A stretch of 64,000 bases of DNA from Roseovarius spongiae (GTDB lineage: Bacteria; Pseudomonadota; Alphaproteobacteria; Rhodobacterales; Rhodobacteraceae), in assembly GCF_003651245.1 (NCBI RefSeq), contig NZ_RAPE01000002.1, forward strand, positions 434,001 to 498,000. Reading direction: 5' to 3'. Made by a program: the position numbers and the translations under genes. Numbering within the stretch: position 1 is the first letter of the stretch; each line of letters begins with the position of its first letter. The notes beneath the pieces were generated by a model. That model was given only the letters and a program-made list of their open reading frames with translations. It was not told the DNA's origin and searched no databases. Shown piece by piece: positions 54,424 through 63,985 of this stretch.

Positions 54424-55194
54424 TTGGGGATCGACTATGTCCTTTTCGACCGGCTCGTCGAGCTGTCCACCCGGTTCCGGCCGGAGGGGCGCAGCCTCAT
54501 GCTCGGGCGGCAGGGATTCGGCATCAAGGGCAAGCACCGCAAGCTCTACGAGGAGACGCTGCAACGCTACGGCGTCGAAGGGCGCCGGTTCGATTTCCTC
54601 CAGGAGGACGGCTTTGCCGAGACCCTGTTCGCCAGGCTCGGCCTTGGCGAGATCGAAACGATGGATTTCTCGGACTACGAGGGCGCGACGGTGCTGCACG
54701 ACCTCAACGCGCTGCCCGACCCGGCGCTCGAGGGGCAGTTCGGTTTCATCTTCGACGGCGGCACGATCGAACACGTCTTCAACGTGCCCAACGCGCTTGA
54801 GGGGATGCTGCGTCTGCTGCGCCCCGGCGGGCGGCTGGTGTCGGCCAACGGGCTGAACGGCTGGTATGGCCACGGCATGTACCAGTTCAACCCCGAACTG
54901 GTCTGGACCTTCTGGAAGCGGGCGTGCAACTGCAACGTCATCGACTGCCGCGCCGTCCCCGAAGAGCCGGGCGATTCGTTCGGGCAGGTCGAATTCGCCG
55001 ATCCCGCGCTCGCCGGGGTGCGGCTGAAGCTGAAGAACAAGATCGGACCCGGGCGCACCTACCTCTATTACGAGGTCGAAAAGACCGAAGACTCGCATCT
55101 GCCGGACTTTGCGCTGCAAAGCGACTACGAGACCCGGTGGAATGGTCACGCAAATGCAGGTAAGACGCACCTGGAGACGGATGCAAGGAGCTGA
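54424..55194 (+). CDS. Methyltransferase-like protein inside the nuo operon
   Basis: This 256-aa protein resembles class I SAM-dependent methyltransferases. The segment FGFIFDGGTIEHVFNVPNAL followed by MLRLLRPGGRLVSANGLNGW is the usual beta4/beta5 region. The normal motif I (D/E-x-G-x-G-x-G) is not clear; the matching place reads MLGRQGFGIKGKHRK. The start is a TTG at 54424 with a GGGGGGC just upstream, within the end of nuoH. It ends 3 bp before nuoI. By analogy with methyltransferase assembly factors of mitochondrial complex I (NDUFAF5, NDUFAF7) it could modify a subunit; this is inference. Confidence 0.78.
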   Translation: MGIDYVLFDRLVELSTRFRPEGRSLMLGRQGFGIKGKHRKLYEETLQRYGVEGRRFDFLQEDGFAETLFARLGLGEIETMDFSDYEGATVLHDLNALPDPALEGQFGFIFDGGTIEHVFNVPNALEGMLRLLRPGGRLVSANGLNGWYGHGMYQFNPELVWTFWKRACNCNVIDCRAVPEEPGDSFGQVEFADPALAGVRLKLKNKIGPGRTYLYYEVEKTEDSHLPDFALQSDYETRWNGHANAGKTHLETDARS

Positions 55195-55197
55195 GTG

Positions 55198-55692
55198 ATG
55201 GCCGGTATCGATTATGGACGCGCGACCTGGTATTTCCTGCTGGGCGACTACTACAAGGCGATCGTGCTGGGCGTTAAGTATTTCTTCGCGCCCAAGGCGA
55301 CGGTAAACTACCCGCATGAGAAAGGGCCGCTCAGCCCGCGCTTTCGCGGCGAACACGTGCTGCGCCGCTATCCCAACGGCGAGGAGCGCTGCATCGCCTG
55401 CAAGCTGTGCGAGGCGATCTGCCCCGCCCAGGCGATCACCATCGACGCAGAGCCGCGCGACGACGGATCGCGCCGCACGACGCGCTACGACATCGACATG
55501 ACGAAATGCATCTATTGCGGTTTCTGCCAGGAGGCCTGTCCTGTCGACGCCATCGTCGAGGGGCCGAATTTCGAATTCGCCACCGAAACCCGCGAGGAAC
55601 TCTTCTACGACAAGGCCAAGCTCCTGGCCAACGGCGACCGCTGGGAAGCCGAGATCGCCCGCAACCTCGAACTGGACGCGCCCTACCGATGA
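55198..55692 (+). CDS. nuoI: NADH-quinone oxidoreductase subunit I
   Basis: NuoI carries clusters N6a and N6b. The 164-aa protein has two [4Fe-4S] motifs: Cys65, 68, 71 and 75 ([13 protein letters not shown]) and Cys104, 107, 110 and 114 ([13 protein letters not shown]). The N-terminal amphipathic helix ([20 protein letters not shown]) anchors it at the membrane, and the family segment [20 protein letters not shown] follows. The ATG at 55198 is preceded by AAGGAGCTGAG. It overlaps the next gene by 4 bp. Confidence 0.98.
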   Translation: MAGIDYGRATWYFLLGDYYKAIVLGVKYFFAPKATVNYPHEKGPLSPRFRGEHVLRRYPNGEERCIACKLCEAICPAQAITIDAEPRDDGSRRTTRYDIDMTKCIYCGFCQEACPVDAIVEGPNFEFATETREELFYDKAKLLANGDRWEAEIARNLELDAPYR

Positions 55693-56099
55693 GCGACCCC
55701 GCCAACCCCTTCGAGGCGATGATGCGCCAGGCGCAGGAGATGGCGAAGGCGTTTCCGGCGATGGACGCGTTCACCCCGAAGGCGTTCGAACAGATGATGG
55801 GCACCATGCCGCGCGACGTGATGGACTTCTGGTTCGGCGACGCGGTGAACAAGGGCGGGCTGGATGCGCGGACGCGGATGCTCTTGACAGTTGCGGGCCT
55901 GACGATGCAGGGCGCTCAGAACGACATCGCGTTCCGCCAGGCCGTGCGGCACGCGGTCGAGGCGGGGGCCACGAAACAGCATATCGTCGAAACCATCGGC
56001 CAGATGTCGATGTTCGCCGGCCTGCCCGCGATGACCCGCGCGCTGGACTTGGCGCAGCAGGTGCTCGACAAGAAGGACGAGGAAGGGAAAGACACATGA
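55689..56099 (+). CDS. Carboxymuconolactone decarboxylase-like (AhpD fold) protein
   Basis: This 136-aa protein has the CMD fold pattern in its second half: [20 protein letters not shown], then [20 protein letters not shown], then a closing helix ending [15 protein letters not shown]. The usual Cys-x-x-Cys/His active site of AhpD-type proteins is absent; there are no Cys at all. A Met-rich helical N-terminus ([20 protein letters not shown]) precedes it. It overlaps nuoI and nuoJ by 4 bp each, so it is tightly embedded. A structural or non-redox role is likely. Confidence 0.82.
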   Translation: MSDPANPFEAMMRQAQEMAKAFPAMDAFTPKAFEQMMGTMPRDVMDFWFGDAVNKGGLDARTRMLLTVAGLTMQGAQNDIAFRQAVRHAVEAGATKQHIVETIGQMSMFAGLPAMTRALDLAQQVLDKKDEEGKDT

Positions 56100-56704
56100 C
56101 CGTCATGGCGATGGCCTTTTACCTGTTCGCGGTTTCGGCCGTGATCGGCGGACTTTTCACCGTGATCAGCCGCAATCCGGTCCATTCGGTGCTCTGGCTG
56201 ATCCTGAGCTTCATCAGCGCCGCCGGCCTGTTCGTCCTGCTCGGGGCCGAATTCGTGGCGATGCTGCTGGTGATCGTCTATGTCGGCGCGGTCATGGTGC
56301 TGTTCCTGTTCGTCATCATGATGCTCGACGTCGATTTCGCCGAGTTGAAGGCGGAAATGGCGCGCTACATGCCGCTGGCGCTGCTGATCGGGGTGATCCT
56401 GCTGATGCAGTTCGGCATCGCCTTCGGCGCCTGGGGCGTCTCGGCGGGGGCCGAAGCCGCGCGCGAGGCGGTGACGCCCACGGACGTGCACAACACGGCG
56501 GCGCTCGGGCTGCTGCTCTATGACCAGTATTTCCTGCTGTTCCAGCTGGCGGGCCTGATCCTGCTGGTGGCGATGATCGGGGCCATCGTGCTGACCGTGC
56601 GCCATCGCCAGAACATCAAGCGGCAGGACATCCTGACGCAGATGTATCGCGACCCGAAGAAGGCGATGGAGCTGCGCGACGTGAAGCCGGGGCAGGGGCT
56701 GTGA
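56096..56704 (+). CDS. nuoJ: NADH-quinone oxidoreductase subunit J
   Basis: NuoJ is a membrane-arm subunit whose third helix contains a conserved pi-bulge. The 202-aa protein has five hydrophobic helices, including [20 protein letters not shown] (the conserved Tyr-Val-Gly-Ala-Val motif). The hydrophilic C-terminus reads [20 protein letters not shown]. The ATG at 56096 overlaps the CMD-like gene stop. Normal length for alphaproteobacteria. Confidence 0.96.
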   Translation: MTVMAMAFYLFAVSAVIGGLFTVISRNPVHSVLWLILSFISAAGLFVLLGAEFVAMLLVIVYVGAVMVLFLFVIMMLDVDFAELKAEMARYMPLALLIGVILLMQFGIAFGAWGVSAGAEAAREAVTPTDVHNTAALGLLLYDQYFLLFQLAGLILLVAMIGAIVLTVRHRQNIKRQDILTQMYRDPKKAMELRDVKPGQGL

Positions 56705-56777
56705 GCCGGGCGGCCGGGATCGCATTGGCCCGGTGCGGGGGCTGAGGAGAGACGAGGACGAAAGAGAGGACGAAGCC

Positions 56778-56849
56778 ATGTCGAGAAACGTGATCGTCGT
56801 GCTGGTGGTGGTGCTCATCATCCTGCTTGGCGGCTACTCGATCCTCTGA
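56778..56849 (+). CDS. 23-aa single-helix membrane peptide
   Basis: A 23-codon ORF between nuoJ and nuoK begins at the ATG at 56778 with AGAGAGGACGAAGCC upstream. The peptide is almost entirely a hydrophobic helix (VIVVLVVVLIILLGGYSIL) after a short basic start (SRN). Tiny one-helix subunits or assembly peptides are common in respiratory complexes. I recognise no family. The strong hydrophobic bias and ribosome site support expression. Confidence 0.55.
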   Translation: MSRNVIVVLVVVLIILLGGYSIL

Positions 56850-56856
56850 AGATCAG

Positions 56857-56877
56857 GCCCCGGACCCGCTCCGGGGC
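56857..56877 (+). repeat. Intra-operon hairpin between nuoJ and nuoK
   Basis: GCCCCGGA-CCCGC-TCCGGGGC is a perfect 8-bp stem with a 5-base loop, 8 bp after the small peptide stop and ~45 bp before nuoK. No U-run follows, so it is more likely an RNA stability or processing element (or partial attenuator) than a terminator. Confidence 0.55.
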
Positions 56878-56921
56878 GCGACGAAAATAGACGGACGGGC
56901 AAGAGACCCGGAGGGACAGAC

Positions 56922-57227
56922 ATGATCGGAATTGAACATTACCTGACGGTGGCGGCGGTGCTTTTCGTCATCGGCATCTTCGGGCTCTTCCTGAACCGCA
57001 AGAACGTGATCATCCTGTTGATGTCGATCGAGCTGATGCTGCTGGCGGTCAACATCAACCTGGTCGCCTTCTCGTCCTTCGCCGGCGACCTGGTCGGGCA
57101 GGTGTTCACCCTGTTCATCCTCACGGTCGCCGCCGCCGAGGCCGCCATCGGGCTGGCCATCCTCGTCTGTTTCTTCCGCAACCGCGGCTCGATCGCGGTC
57201 GAAGACGTCAACGTGATGAAGGGCTGA
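56922..57227 (+). CDS. nuoK: NADH-quinone oxidoreductase subunit K
   Basis: NuoK is a three-helix subunit related to Mrp antiporter MnhC. The 101-aa protein has [20 protein letters not shown] followed by [19 protein letters not shown], with the two functional Glu residues in helices 2 and 3 (IELML and [10 protein letters not shown]). The ATG at 56922 follows CCCGGAGGGACAGAC. Normal length. It is 4 bp upstream of nuoL. Confidence 0.97.
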   Translation: MIGIEHYLTVAAVLFVIGIFGLFLNRKNVIILLMSIELMLLAVNINLVAFSSFAGDLVGQVFTLFILTVAAAEAAIGLAILVCFFRNRGSIAVEDVNVMKG

Positions 57228-57231
57228 GATC

Positions 57232-59400
57232 ATGGAAAAGATCATCCTCTTCGCCCCTCTCGTGGGCGCTCTCATCGCCGGCTTCGGCTGGCGCGTGATC
57301 GGCGACGCGGCGGCGCAGTGGCTCACCACGGGGCTGTTGTTCCTCGCCTGCCTGCTCAGCTGGGTCATCTTCCTCGGCCATGACGGGACGATGTACCAGA
57401 TCCACATCCTGGACTGGGTGCAGTCGGGGCTGCTGGACGCCTCCTGGTCGATCCGCATCGACCGGCTGACGGCGATCATGCTGATCGTGGTCACGACCGT
57501 TTCGGCGCTCGTGCATCTCTACTCGGTCGGCTACATGGCCCATGACGAGAATTTCCGCGAAGACGAGAGCTACCGCCCGCGCTTCTTCGCCTACCTGTCG
57601 CTCTTCACCTTCGCGATGCTGATGCTGGTGACGGCGGACAACATCCTGCAACTGTTCTTCGGCTGGGAAGGGGTGGGGCTCGCCTCTTACCTCCTGATCG
57701 GCTTCTACTATCGCAAGCCGTCGGCGAACGCCGCCGCGATCAAGGCCTTCGTGGTCAACAGGGTCGGGGACTTCGCCTTTCTGCTGGGCATCTTCGCGCT
57801 GTTCTTCCTGACCGAGTCGCTGACGTTCGACAACATCTTCGCCGCCGCGCCCGACATCGCGCAGACCAACCTCGCCTTCCTGTGGAGCGAATGGAACGCG
57901 GCGAACCTGATCGCCTTCCTGCTGTTCGTCGGCGCGATGGGCAAATCGGCGCAATTGTTCCTGCACACCTGGTTGCCCGACGCGATGGAGGGCCCGACGC
58001 CGGTGTCGGCGCTGATCCACGCCGCGACGATGGTGACCGCGGGCGTCTTTCTCGTCTGCCGGATGTCGCCGCTGATGGAATACGCCCCCGAGGCGATGAT
58101 GTTCGTGACCTTCATCGGCGCCAGCACCGCCTTTGTCGGGGCGAGCATCGGCCTCGTGCAGAACGACATCAAGCGCGTCATCGCCTACTCGACGATGAGC
58201 CAGCTCGGCTACATGTTCGTGGCCGCCGGCGTCGGCGTCTACTCGGTGGCGATGTTCCACCTGTTCACCCATGCCTTCTTCAAGGCGATGCTGTTTCTCG
58301 GGGCGGGCTCCGTCATCACGGGCATGCATCACGAACAGGACATGCGGAACTATGGCGGCCTGCGCAAAAAGATGCCCTATACCTTCTGGGCGATGATGAT
58401 CGGCACGCTGGCGATCACCGGCGTCGGCATTCCGCTCACCCATATCGGGTTCGCCGGCTTCCTGTCCAAGGACGCCGTGATCGAAAGCGCCTGGGCCGGC
58501 ACGCAGGGCGGCTACGCCTTCTGGATGCTGGTCATCGCGGCGCTCTTCACCAGCTTCTACAGTTGGCGGCTGATGTTCATGACCTTCTACGGCGCCCCGC
58601 GCGGGGACAAGCACACGCATGACAACGCGCATGAAAGCCCGATGGTCATGCTGGCGCCGCTGGGCGTGCTGGCGCTCGGCTCGGTCCTGGCGGGCATGGT
58701 CTGGTATGGCAGCTTCTTCGGCAAGCACGACCAGGTGAACGCCTTTTTCGGCATCCCGGCGCACCACGTCGAGGCCGAGGCCGAGACCGGACACGCTGAC
58801 GCCGGCGAGGAGGAAGGCGTCGTCGCCGCGGTGGAGGACGTCACCGAGGGCGATGCCGACGCCGCCGCCGACGCGGTGACCGAAGACCCCGGCGAGGCGA
58901 CCACGACCGCCACAGCGGACGCCGGCGATCACGGCGCGGGCGCGGCGCCGGTGGGCGCGATATACATGTCGCCCGACAACCACGTGATGGATGACGCGCA
59001 CCATGCGCCCGCATGGGTCAAGGTGAGCCCGTTCATCGCCATGGTGCTCGGCTTTGTCACGGCGCTCTGGTTCTACGTCTGGAGTCCGTCGATGCCCCGC
59101 AAGACCGCCGAGAGCCAGCGACCGCTCTACCTCTTCCTGCTCAACAAGTGGTATTTCGATGAAGTCTACGACCTTGTCTTCGTGCGCGGCGGCAACGCGC
59201 TTGGCCGCGTGCTGTGGAAACGCGGGGACGGCAGCGTGATCGACGGGACGATAAACGGGGTCGCGCTCGGGATCGTGCCGTTCTTCACCCGTCTCGCGGG
59301 GCGGGCGCAATCGGGCTATCTCTTCACCTACGCGTTCGCGATGGTGATCGGGATCGTGGTCCTCGTGACATGGATGACCTTCGCCGGAGGGGCAAACTGA
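57232..59400 (+). CDS. nuoL: NADH-quinone oxidoreductase subunit L
   Basis: NuoL is the distal antiporter-like proton pump with the long lateral helix. The 722-aa protein contains [20 protein letters not shown] (conserved Glu), [20 protein letters not shown] with the pumping Lys/His region, and [10 protein letters not shown]. Compared with a usual ~610-690 aa it has an insert at about residues 512-578, rich in Glu, Asp, Ala, Thr and His, before a segment reading [19 protein letters not shown]. Its stop shares one base with the nuoM start (TGATG). Confidence 0.97.
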   Translation: MEKIILFAPLVGALIAGFGWRVIGDAAAQWLTTGLLFLACLLSWVIFLGHDGTMYQIHILDWVQSGLLDASWSIRIDRLTAIMLIVVTTVSALVHLYSVGYMAHDENFREDESYRPRFFAYLSLFTFAMLMLVTADNILQLFFGWEGVGLASYLLIGFYYRKPSANAAAIKAFVVNRVGDFAFLLGIFALFFLTESLTFDNIFAAAPDIAQTNLAFLWSEWNAANLIAFLLFVGAMGKSAQLFLHTWLPDAMEGPTPVSALIHAATMVTAGVFLVCRMSPLMEYAPEAMMFVTFIGASTAFVGASIGLVQNDIKRVIAYSTMSQLGYMFVAAGVGVYSVAMFHLFTHAFFKAMLFLGAGSVITGMHHEQDMRNYGGLRKKMPYTFWAMMIGTLAITGVGIPLTHIGFAGFLSKDAVIESAWAGTQGGYAFWMLVIAALFTSFYSWRLMFMTFYGAPRGDKHTHDNAHESPMVMLAPLGVLALGSVLAGMVWYGSFFGKHDQVNAFFGIPAHHVEAEAETGHADAGEEEGVVAAVEDVTEGDADAAADAVTEDPGEATTTATADAGDHGAGAAPVGAIYMSPDNHVMDDAHHAPAWVKVSPFIAMVLGFVTALWFYVWSPSMPRKTAESQRPLYLFLLNKWYFDEVYDLVFVRGGNALGRVLWKRGDGSVIDGTINGVALGIVPFFTRLAGRAQSGYLFTYAFAMVIGIVVLVTWMTFAGGAN

Positions 59401-60953
59401 TGGATAACGTGCTGTCGATCACGACGTTCCTGCCGCTTATCGCGGCGGCGATACTGGCGATTTTCCTGCGGGGCGAGGACGAGGCGGCGCAGCGCAACGC
59501 CAAGTGGGTGGCGCTGGTGGCGACCACCGTGACCTTCCTGGTGTCGCTGTTCATCCTGTTCGATTTCGACCCCTCGAACACCGACTTCCAGTTCGTCGAG
59601 GAACACCAGTGGCTGCTGGGCCTGAAATACAAGATGGGCGTCGACGGGATCAGCGTGCTCTTCGTGCTGCTGACCACCTTCATCATGCCGCTGACCATCG
59701 CCGCGTCCTGGGGGATCAAGACCCGGGTCAAGGAATACATGATCGCCTTCCTGCTGCTGGAAACGCTGATGCTGGGCGTGTTCATGGCGCTCGACCTCGT
59801 TCTGTTCTACCTGTTCTTCGAGGGCCAGCTGATCCCGATGTTCCTGATCATCGGCATCTGGGGCGGCAAGGAACGCATCTATGCCGCGTTCAAGTTCTTC
59901 CTTTACACCTTCCTCGGCTCGGTGCTGATGCTGGTCGCGATGATGGCGATGTTCACCGATGCCGGCACCACCGACATTCCGACGCTCCTGACGCATGAAT
60001 TCGCCTACGAGGACTTCAGCGTGCTCGGCGTCCATATCCTCGGTGGCGCGCAGACGTTGCTGTTCCTCGCCTTCTTCGCGAGCTTCGCGGTCAAGCTGCC
60101 GATGTGGCCGGTGCACACCTGGCTTCCGGACGCGCACGTGCAGGCGCCGACGGCGGGCTCGGTGGTGCTGGCGTCGATCCTGCTCAAGATGGGCGGCTAC
60201 GGCTTCCTGCGCTTCAGCCTTCCGATGTTCCCGGTGGCGGCGGACATTCTGGCGCCGATGATGCTGTGGCTGGGCGCGATCGCGATCGTCTACACCTCGC
60301 TGGTGGCGCTGGCGCAGACCAACTGGAAGAAGCTGATCGCTTATTCTTCGGTCGCGCATATGGGCTATGTGACGATGGGCACCTTCTCGGCGACGCAGCA
60401 GGGGGTCGACGGCGCGATCTTCCAGATGATGAGCCACGGCTTCATCTCCGGCGCGCTGTTCATGATCATCGGCGTGGTCTATGACCGGATCCACACGCTG
60501 GACATCGACGCTTACGGCGGCCTAGTGAACCGGATGCCGTCCTATGCGCTGATCTTCATGTTCTTCACCATGGCCAACGTGGGCCTGCCCGGCACCAGCG
60601 GATTCGTCGGCGAATTCCTCACGCTGGTCGGCGCGTTCCAGGTCAACACCTGGGTGGCCCTCTTCGCCACCAGCGGCGTTATCCTGTCGGCGGCCTACGC
60701 GCTCTGGCTCTATCGCCGGATCGTGTTCGGCGACCTGATCAAGGAAAGCCTCAAGTCGATCACCGGCCTCACCGGGCGCGAGCGGGCGATCTTTGCGCCG
60801 CTGGTGGCGATGACGCTGCTGCTCGGCGTCTACCCGAGCCTCGTGACCGACATCATCGGCCCCTCGACCGAGGCGCTGATTTCCAACTACGACACCGCAC
60901 TGGCCGAGGCGCAGACCGGCGCCGCCAACCAGACCGCGGACATATCGCATTGA
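59400..60953 (+). CDS. nuoM: NADH-quinone oxidoreductase subunit M
   Basis: NuoM is the middle antiporter-like proton pump. The 517-aa protein has about 14 hydrophobic helices, [20 protein letters not shown] (conserved Glu of helix 5), [20 protein letters not shown] and [16 protein letters not shown]. The ATG at 59400 overlaps the nuoL stop by one base and begins [14 protein letters not shown]; the longer open frame upstream is antisense-free overlap with nuoL and is rejected. Normal length. Confidence 0.97.
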   Translation: MDNVLSITTFLPLIAAAILAIFLRGEDEAAQRNAKWVALVATTVTFLVSLFILFDFDPSNTDFQFVEEHQWLLGLKYKMGVDGISVLFVLLTTFIMPLTIAASWGIKTRVKEYMIAFLLLETLMLGVFMALDLVLFYLFFEGQLIPMFLIIGIWGGKERIYAAFKFFLYTFLGSVLMLVAMMAMFTDAGTTDIPTLLTHEFAYEDFSVLGVHILGGAQTLLFLAFFASFAVKLPMWPVHTWLPDAHVQAPTAGSVVLASILLKMGGYGFLRFSLPMFPVAADILAPMMLWLGAIAIVYTSLVALAQTNWKKLIAYSSVAHMGYVTMGTFSATQQGVDGAIFQMMSHGFISGALFMIIGVVYDRIHTLDIDAYGGLVNRMPSYALIFMFFTMANVGLPGTSGFVGEFLTLVGAFQVNTWVALFATSGVILSAAYALWLYRRIVFGDLIKESLKSITGLTGRERAIFAPLVAMTLLLGVYPSLVTDIIGPSTEALISNYDTALAEAQTGAANQTADISH

Positions 60954-60965
60954 GGGACGCTTGAG

Positions 60966-62402
60966 ATGATCCAGTCCGACCTGAACATTATCCTGCCCGA
61001 GATCGTGATCGCGATCTACGCGATGCTGGCGCTGCTGGGCGCGGTCTATACCGGCAAGGACAAGATGGCCGGCATGCTGGTCTGGCTGACCGCCGCGCTG
61101 TTCGTCGCGATGGCGGCCTGGATCGGCTCGACCGGCAGCGGCGAAAACGCCGCCTTCGGCGGGATGTTCATCGACGACGCGTTCTCGCGCTTCGCCAAGA
61201 TCATGATCCTGCTCGCCGCCGCCGCGATCCTGTTGATGAGCCAGGAATACATGGCCCGGCTGGGCAGCCTTCGCTTCGAGTACCCGGTGCTGATCGCGCT
61301 TGGCGCGGTCGGCATGATGACGATGGTGAGCGCGGGCGATCTGATGACGCTCTACATGGGGCTCGAGCTGCAGTCGCTGACGCTCTACATCCTCGCCTCC
61401 ATGCGCCGGGACAACGTGAAATCGAACGAGGCGGGGCTCAAGTATTTCGTGCTGGGCGCGCTGGCCTCGGGCATCCTGCTCTACGGGGCGTCGCTGACCT
61501 ATGGCTATGCCGGCACGACGCAGTTCTCGGGCATCATCGCCTCGGCCGAGGGGCAGGCGCCGCTGGGGCTGCTGTTCGGCATGGTGCTGGTGATGATCGG
61601 TCTGGCGTTCAAGGTCTCGGCGGTCCCGTTCCACATGTGGACGCCGGATGTCTACGAGGGCGCGCCGACGCCGGTCACGGCCTATTTCGCCACCGCCCCC
61701 AAGGTCGCCGCGATGGCGCTTCTGGCGCGCACGCTTTATGACGCCTATGGCGGCGTGGTTGGCGACTGGCAGCAGATCCTCGCCGTTCTGAGCGTGCTGT
61801 CGATTTTCCTCGGCTCCATCGCCGCGATCGGGCAGCGCGACATCAAGCGCATGATGGCCTATTCCACGATCGCACATATGGGCTTTGCGCTGATGGGCCT
61901 TGCCGGTGGCGGCGCGTTCGGCGTGCAGGCGATGCTGATCTACATGGCGATCTACGTGGCGATGGATATCGGCGCATTCACCTTCATCCTGACGATGCAG
62001 CGCGACGGGCAGCCGGTGACCGATATCCGCAGCCTCAACAATTTCTCGAACAGCCACCCGGCGCGCGGGCTGGCGATGCTGATCTTGATGTTCAGCCTTG
62101 CCGGCGTGCCGCCGTTTCTCGGGTTCTTCGGCAAGATCTACGTGCTGCGCGCGGCCTATGTCGGAGGGCTCACATGGCTGGCGGTGCTCGGGGTGATCGC
62201 GTCGGTGATCGGCGCCTATTACTACCTGCGTATCGTCTACCTGATGTATTTCGGCGAAGAGGGCGAAACGCTCGACCCGCCGCGCTCGCCGGTGCTCTGG
62301 AGCATCCTGATGGCCTCGGCCGCGGTGATGGTGATCGGGGTGATCAACCTCTTCGGGATCGAGGGCATCGCGCAGGCGGCGGCGGCGACGCTGATCAAAT
62401 GA
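60966..62402 (+). CDS. nuoN: NADH-quinone oxidoreductase subunit N
   Basis: NuoN is the third antiporter-like membrane subunit. The 478-aa protein shows [20 protein letters not shown] (conserved Glu), [20 protein letters not shown] with the Lys, and [20 protein letters not shown]. About 14 helices fit the family. It is 12 bp after nuoM and closes the 20.7-kb nuo operon. The biotin ligase gene follows 28 bp later without a visible terminator. Confidence 0.97.
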   Translation: MIQSDLNIILPEIVIAIYAMLALLGAVYTGKDKMAGMLVWLTAALFVAMAAWIGSTGSGENAAFGGMFIDDAFSRFAKIMILLAAAAILLMSQEYMARLGSLRFEYPVLIALGAVGMMTMVSAGDLMTLYMGLELQSLTLYILASMRRDNVKSNEAGLKYFVLGALASGILLYGASLTYGYAGTTQFSGIIASAEGQAPLGLLFGMVLVMIGLAFKVSAVPFHMWTPDVYEGAPTPVTAYFATAPKVAAMALLARTLYDAYGGVVGDWQQILAVLSVLSIFLGSIAAIGQRDIKRMMAYSTIAHMGFALMGLAGGGAFGVQAMLIYMAIYVAMDIGAFTFILTMQRDGQPVTDIRSLNNFSNSHPARGLAMLILMFSLAGVPPFLGFFGKIYVLRAAYVGGLTWLAVLGVIASVIGAYYYLRIVYLMYFGEEGETLDPPRSPVLWSILMASAAVMVIGVINLFGIEGIAQAAAATLIK

Positions 62403-62430
62403 GCGTGGCCGGCCCGGCGGTCGCTGTGGT

Positions 62431-63192
62431 GTGAGTACTTCCGGAACATCGGAAGACTGGCCGCAGGACCATGACCGCATCCTGCTGGCGCAGGTGGACA
62501 GCACCAACGCCGAGGCGGCGCGGCGCGCGCCTGATCTTGCGAGGCCGACCTGGATCATGGCGCAGCGCCAGACCAGGGGGCGCGGACGGCGCGGGCGCGC
62601 CTGGAGCGATCCCGAAGGCAACCTCGCCGCGACCCTCGTGCTGCGCCCCGAGGGGCCGCCGGCGCGGGTGGCGTTGCGCTCATTCGTAGCCGCGCTCGCA
62701 CTGGGGGACGCGCTTGGCGTCGTGACCGGGGGACGGGGCGGCGTGACGCTCAAATGGCCCAACGACGTGCTGCTGAACGGGCGCAAGCTGGCGGGCATCC
62801 TGCTCGAGAGCGCGGGCGCGGGCGGGCGGTTGAGCCACCTCGCCATCGGCTTCGGCGTCAACCTGTCCCACGCGCCCGACCAGGTGGAACCGGGCGCGGT
62901 TGCGCCCGTGTCACTGCGCGGCGAAACCGGCATCGCCATCGACCCCGAGTCGTTCCTCACCGTGCTGGCCAGTTGCTACGCCGCCCGCGAGGCGCAGTTC
63001 GCCGCCGGGGGCTTTGCGCCGATCCGCGCCGCCTGGCTGGCGCGCGCGGCGCGGCTGGGGCAGGAGATTACCGCGCGCACCGGTGCCGCCGAGACGCGTG
63101 GGCGGTTCGAGACGGTGGACGAAGACGGCAATCTCGTTCTATCTACCGCCACCGGGCGACGCGCGATCGCCGCCGCGGATGTCTTTTTCTGA
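62431..63192 (+). CDS. birA: Biotin--[acetyl-CoA-carboxylase] ligase, without DNA-binding domain
   Basis: This 253-aa ligase attaches biotin to carrier proteins such as AccB and the methylcrotonyl-CoA carboxylase subunit in this window. The ATP/biotin loop is RQTRGRGRRGRAWSDPEGN. The catalytic lysine segment is TLKWPNDVLLNGRKLAGILL, and a small C-terminal SH3-like domain ends RRAIAAADVFF. The N-terminal helix-turn-helix of E. coli BirA is absent, so it is not a repressor. Translation starts at a GTG (62431), 28 bp after nuoN. Confidence 0.94.
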   Translation: MSTSGTSEDWPQDHDRILLAQVDSTNAEAARRAPDLARPTWIMAQRQTRGRGRRGRAWSDPEGNLAATLVLRPEGPPARVALRSFVAALALGDALGVVTGGRGGVTLKWPNDVLLNGRKLAGILLESAGAGGRLSHLAIGFGVNLSHAPDQVEPGAVAPVSLRGETGIAIDPESFLTVLASCYAAREAQFAAGGFAPIRAAWLARAARLGQEITARTGAAETRGRFETVDEDGNLVLSTATGRRAIAAADVFF

Positions 63193-63208
63193 AAGCGGGG
63201 GCAGGGGG

Positions 63209-63979
63209 ATGCTGCTGGCCATCGACTGCGGGAACACCAATACCGTCTTCGCGATCTGGGACGGGGAAAAGTTCCTCTGCACGCTGCGCACCTCGACCCA
63301 CCACGCGCGCACGGCGGACGCCTATTTCACCTGGTATTCGACTTTGGTGAAACATTACGGCATCGACGTGGAGATCACCGACGTCATCATCTCCTCGACC
63401 GTGCCGCGGGTGGTGTGGAACCTGCGCGTCTTCGCCGACCGTTTCTTCGGCTGCCGCCCGATGGTGGTGGGCAAGCCCGACTGCGCGCTGCCCGCCGAGC
63501 CGCGGGTCGATCCGGGCACGACGGTGGGGCCCGACCGGCTCGTCAACGCCGCGGGGGCGCATGACCGGCACGGGGGCGACCTGATCGTGGTGGATTTCGG
63601 CACCGCGACCACCTTCGACGTGGTGGCGCAGGACGGCGCCTATGTCGGTGGGGTGATCGCGCCGGGCGTCAATCTCAGCCTCGAGGCGTTGCACGCCGCC
63701 GCCGCCGCGCTGCCGCATGTCGATGTCACCGTGCCGGCCAAGGTGATCGGCACCAACACGGTCGCATGCATGCAGTCGGGCGTGTTCTGGGGCTATATCG
63801 GCCTCGTGCGCGGGATCTGCGGGCAGATCCGTGACGAATATGCCAGCCCGATGAAGGTGATCGGCACCGGCGGGCTTGCGCCGCTCTTCGCGCAGGGGCA
63901 CAGGCTCTTTGACGTGATCGAGGACGATCTGACGATGCACGGGCTGACCGTGATCCACGCACACAACAAGAAAGGCTGA
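63209..63979 (+). CDS. coaX: Type III pantothenate kinase
   Basis: CoaX phosphorylates pantothenate, the first step of CoA synthesis, and is an ASKHA-fold enzyme. The 256-aa protein has the phosphate loop AIDCGNTNTVFAIWDGEKF, the pantothenate segment VGPDRLVNAAGAHDRHGGD, DFGTATTFDVVAQDGAYVGG (second phosphate motif) and a final IGTGGLAPLFAQG. The ATG at 63209 follows GCAGGGGG, 16 bp after birA. Normal length. It is co-directional with the gene entering at the window end. Confidence 0.95.
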   Translation: MLLAIDCGNTNTVFAIWDGEKFLCTLRTSTHHARTADAYFTWYSTLVKHYGIDVEITDVIISSTVPRVVWNLRVFADRFFGCRPMVVGKPDCALPAEPRVDPGTTVGPDRLVNAAGAHDRHGGDLIVVDFGTATTFDVVAQDGAYVGGVIAPGVNLSLEALHAAAAALPHVDVTVPAKVIGTNTVACMQSGVFWGYIGLVRGICGQIRDEYASPMKVIGTGGLAPLFAQGHRLFDVIEDDLTMHGLTVIHAHNKKG

Positions 63980-63985
63980 GGCCGG

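Noticed and set aside
57208-59310. 700-codon minus-strand open frame opposite nuoL
   Set aside because: Its His/Arg/Asp-rich composition is the mirror of a GC-biased coding strand, and nuoL is certain.
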